NCBI RefSeq assembly: GCF_037023735.1 | Contig: NZ_CP146069.1 | Location: forward strand, 2,087,501 to 2,151,500 | DNA length: 64,000 nt | Direction of reading: 5' to 3' | Source of the DNA: Roseovarius sp. S88 | GTDB lineage: Bacteria > Pseudomonadota > Alphaproteobacteria > Rhodobacterales > Rhodobacteraceae | Translations under genes and position numbers: made by a program | Shown: piece after piece, positions 62,929 through 64,000 of the stretch | Numbering within the stretch: position 1 is the first letter of the stretch | Layout of the letters: the number at the start of each line of letters is the position of its first letter | The notes under the pieces: generated by a model | Told to the model about the DNA's origin: nothing | The model's database searches: none | Seen by the model: the letters and a program-made list of their open reading frames with translations, nothing else

Positions 62929-63873
62929 ATGACCAAGCTCGTCGCCAAGCCAGACAGCGTTCCCAATACGTTTCTTGGCTTCCCATTCGCCGATGACCTT
63001 GAGACCCTCGACGCGGATATCGCGATCCTTGGCATCCCATATGGCAAACCTTATGGTCCCGACGAGCTCGCCAATGATCAAAGCCGCGCCCCGGATGCGC
63101 TCCGGCAAGCGACGCTGCGGCCCGACTATATGCTCAATAGCTACAATTTTGATTTCGGAGGCACCCTTCTGGGCGATACCGGGGCCAAGGTGGTCGACTG
63201 CGGCAATGTCATCGCCGACATGTCCGACCCCGGCGCACATTACCGCAACGCAGAAGCCGCCACACGTCAGATTCTCAACGCCGACACATCGCTTATTTCC
63301 ATCGGCGGCGATCACGGCATCCCGATCCCGGTGCTACGCGCACTTGAGGCCATCGGAGAAAAGATCACACTGGTGCAAGTCGATGCCCATATAGACTGGC
63401 GCGATGATGTGAATGGCGAGCGTGAGGGATATTCCAGCCCGATCCGCCGTGCCTCTGAAATGAGCTGGATTGGCGACATCATCCAGATCGGAATACGCGG
63501 CATCGGCAGCGCGCGGCCCGAAGAAGTCGAGATCGCCCGCGCCTATGGGGCGGACATCATCACCGCCTATGAGATGCATGACATTGGCATGCAGGCCGTG
63601 CTGGACCGTATCCCCGATGGTGGGCCTTACTACCTCACCGTAGATGCAGATGGACTTGACCCCACAATCATGCCTGGCGTGATGTATCAGGCCCCCGGTG
63701 GCCTGAGCTGGGTGCAGATGCATAAATTGCTGCACGGGCTCTTTGCCAAGGGGCGTATGGTGGGCATGGATATCGTCGAGATTGCCCCCAGCCATGACGT
63801 GGGCAACACCACACTTGTGCACGCTGAAAGGCTGATTTGTAACTTCATCGGTGCCGCGGCACGAGCAAGGTGA
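62929..63873 (+). CDS. Agmatinase-family ureohydrolase
   Basis: A 314-residue enzyme of the arginase/agmatinase fold. The manganese motifs are present: ISIGGDHGIPIP (His), VQVDAHIDWRDD (Asp-His-Asp) and LTVDADGLDPTIMPG (Asp-Asp), with GMDIVEIAPSHD near the C-terminus. Family members release urea from agmatine, guanidinobutyrate, proclavaminate-type or related guanidino compounds, so agmatine is not certain. Genomic linkage to TRAP uptake, a sensor kinase and the TTC38-like protein suggests a catabolic role for an imported guanidino compound, which is inference. Confidence 0.9.
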   Translation: MTKLVAKPDSVPNTFLGFPFADDLETLDADIAILGIPYGKPYGPDELANDQSRAPDALRQATLRPDYMLNSYNFDFGGTLLGDTGAKVVDCGNVIADMSDPGAHYRNAEAATRQILNADTSLISIGGDHGIPIPVLRALEAIGEKITLVQVDAHIDWRDDVNGEREGYSSPIRRASEMSWIGDIIQIGIRGIGSARPEEVEIARAYGADIITAYEMHDIGMQAVLDRIPDGGPYYLTVDADGLDPTIMPGVMYQAPGGLSWVQMHKLLHGLFAKGRMVGMDIVEIAPSHDVGNTTLVHAERLICNFIGAAARAR

Positions 63874-63938
63874 AAACCGCTCAACGCAACATTCGTAAAG
63901 AAATATGCTGCACCGCGACATTTTTTTCACAAATCCTG

Positions 63939-63967
63939 TTGACGCCCTCGCACCCCCAACCTAGTGT
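63939..63967 (+). promoter_or_regulatory. Likely promoter of the gene starting at 63998
   Basis: TTGACG (63939-63944) and TAGTGT (63962-63967) are separated by 17 bases and lie about 30 bases before an ATG at 63998. An AAAGGAG ribosome-binding site is at 63981-63987. The assignment rests on consensus and spacing. Confidence 0.6.
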
Positions 63968-63997
63968 CCCCGAACGCGTATAAAGGAGTCGGCCAAA

Positions 63998-64000
63998 ATG
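63998..64000 (+). other. First codon of a gene continuing beyond the window
   Basis: An ATG follows a good ribosome-binding site (GGAG) and a consensus-like promoter. Only the start codon is inside the window, so the product cannot be named. Confidence 0.55.

Overview
The window is a 64 kb piece of an alphaproteobacterial chromosome, almost certainly from the Roseobacter group (Rhodobacteraceae). The evidence is the gene content and order: DUF177-rpmF-plsX-fabH-ihfA-MerR, scpAB behind nagZ, a SPOR protein and argS, pgi-pgl-zwf, a DksA lacking the four-cysteine zinc site, a Hint-domain protein with a lamin-tail-like N-terminus, a TAT-exported TakP-like TRAP binding protein, and several lipoproteins typical of the group. 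Coding density is high. Apart from one tRNA-Pro the window is protein genes. I see no insertion sequence, prophage or CRISPR array.

Layout. 1-255 is the 3' end of gyrA. 358-4722 holds a membrane protein and a polysaccharide module (SDR epimerase, sugar-phosphate transferase, WbpM-like dehydratase). 4726-7855 (minus) holds an ABC-F ATPase with a frameshift, an OlsB-like acyltransferase and BamE. 7973-12361 is the ribosome/phospholipid/fatty-acid block with ihfA (frameshifted), a MerR regulator and tRNA-Pro, followed by dcd. 13492-22124 (minus) is a housekeeping block: scpB, scpA, nagZ, SPOR protein, argS, a cation/proton antiporter and dgt. 22217-22540 is an A-type Fe-S carrier. 22560-24934 (minus) is the most unusual locus: a 117-residue protein built of five F-T-S-S-L repeats, an uncharacterised helical protein and a DMT-type permease, in one apparent operon. 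Its upstream region carries an inverted repeat and three DnaA-box-like sites. 25271-36714 holds xthA, an FAD monooxygenase, dksA, a MoxR/CoxE-type ATPase-VWA pair with lipoprotein and small membrane partners, nucleoside hydrolase, GNAT, SelO, a Fur-family regulator and an EamA permease. 36794-42250 is central carbon metabolism (eno, pgi, pgl, zwf). 42372-49023 holds a lone radical SAM protein, a metal-site-less M24 protein, the LTD-Hint protein (frameshifted), an M48 protease, an RNA methyltransferase with a PIN protein (frameshifted) and a lipoprotein. 49190-54744 holds glnE, small envelope proteins and bpt. 54822-63873 is a TRAP transporter facing a two-component system, followed by a TTC38-like protein and an agmatinase-family enzyme.

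Four genes (uup, ihfA, the LTD-Hint gene and the PIN gene) each need a single-base correction to restore a family-length reading frame. In three of the four the site is a run of five or six identical bases that is one short. This is more like sequencing error than gene decay, and downstream readers should treat these genes as probably intact until raw reads are checked.

Family names given as DUF numbers or RSP_ families are from memory and were not searched. Functions of the repeat-protein operon and of several small proteins are inference.
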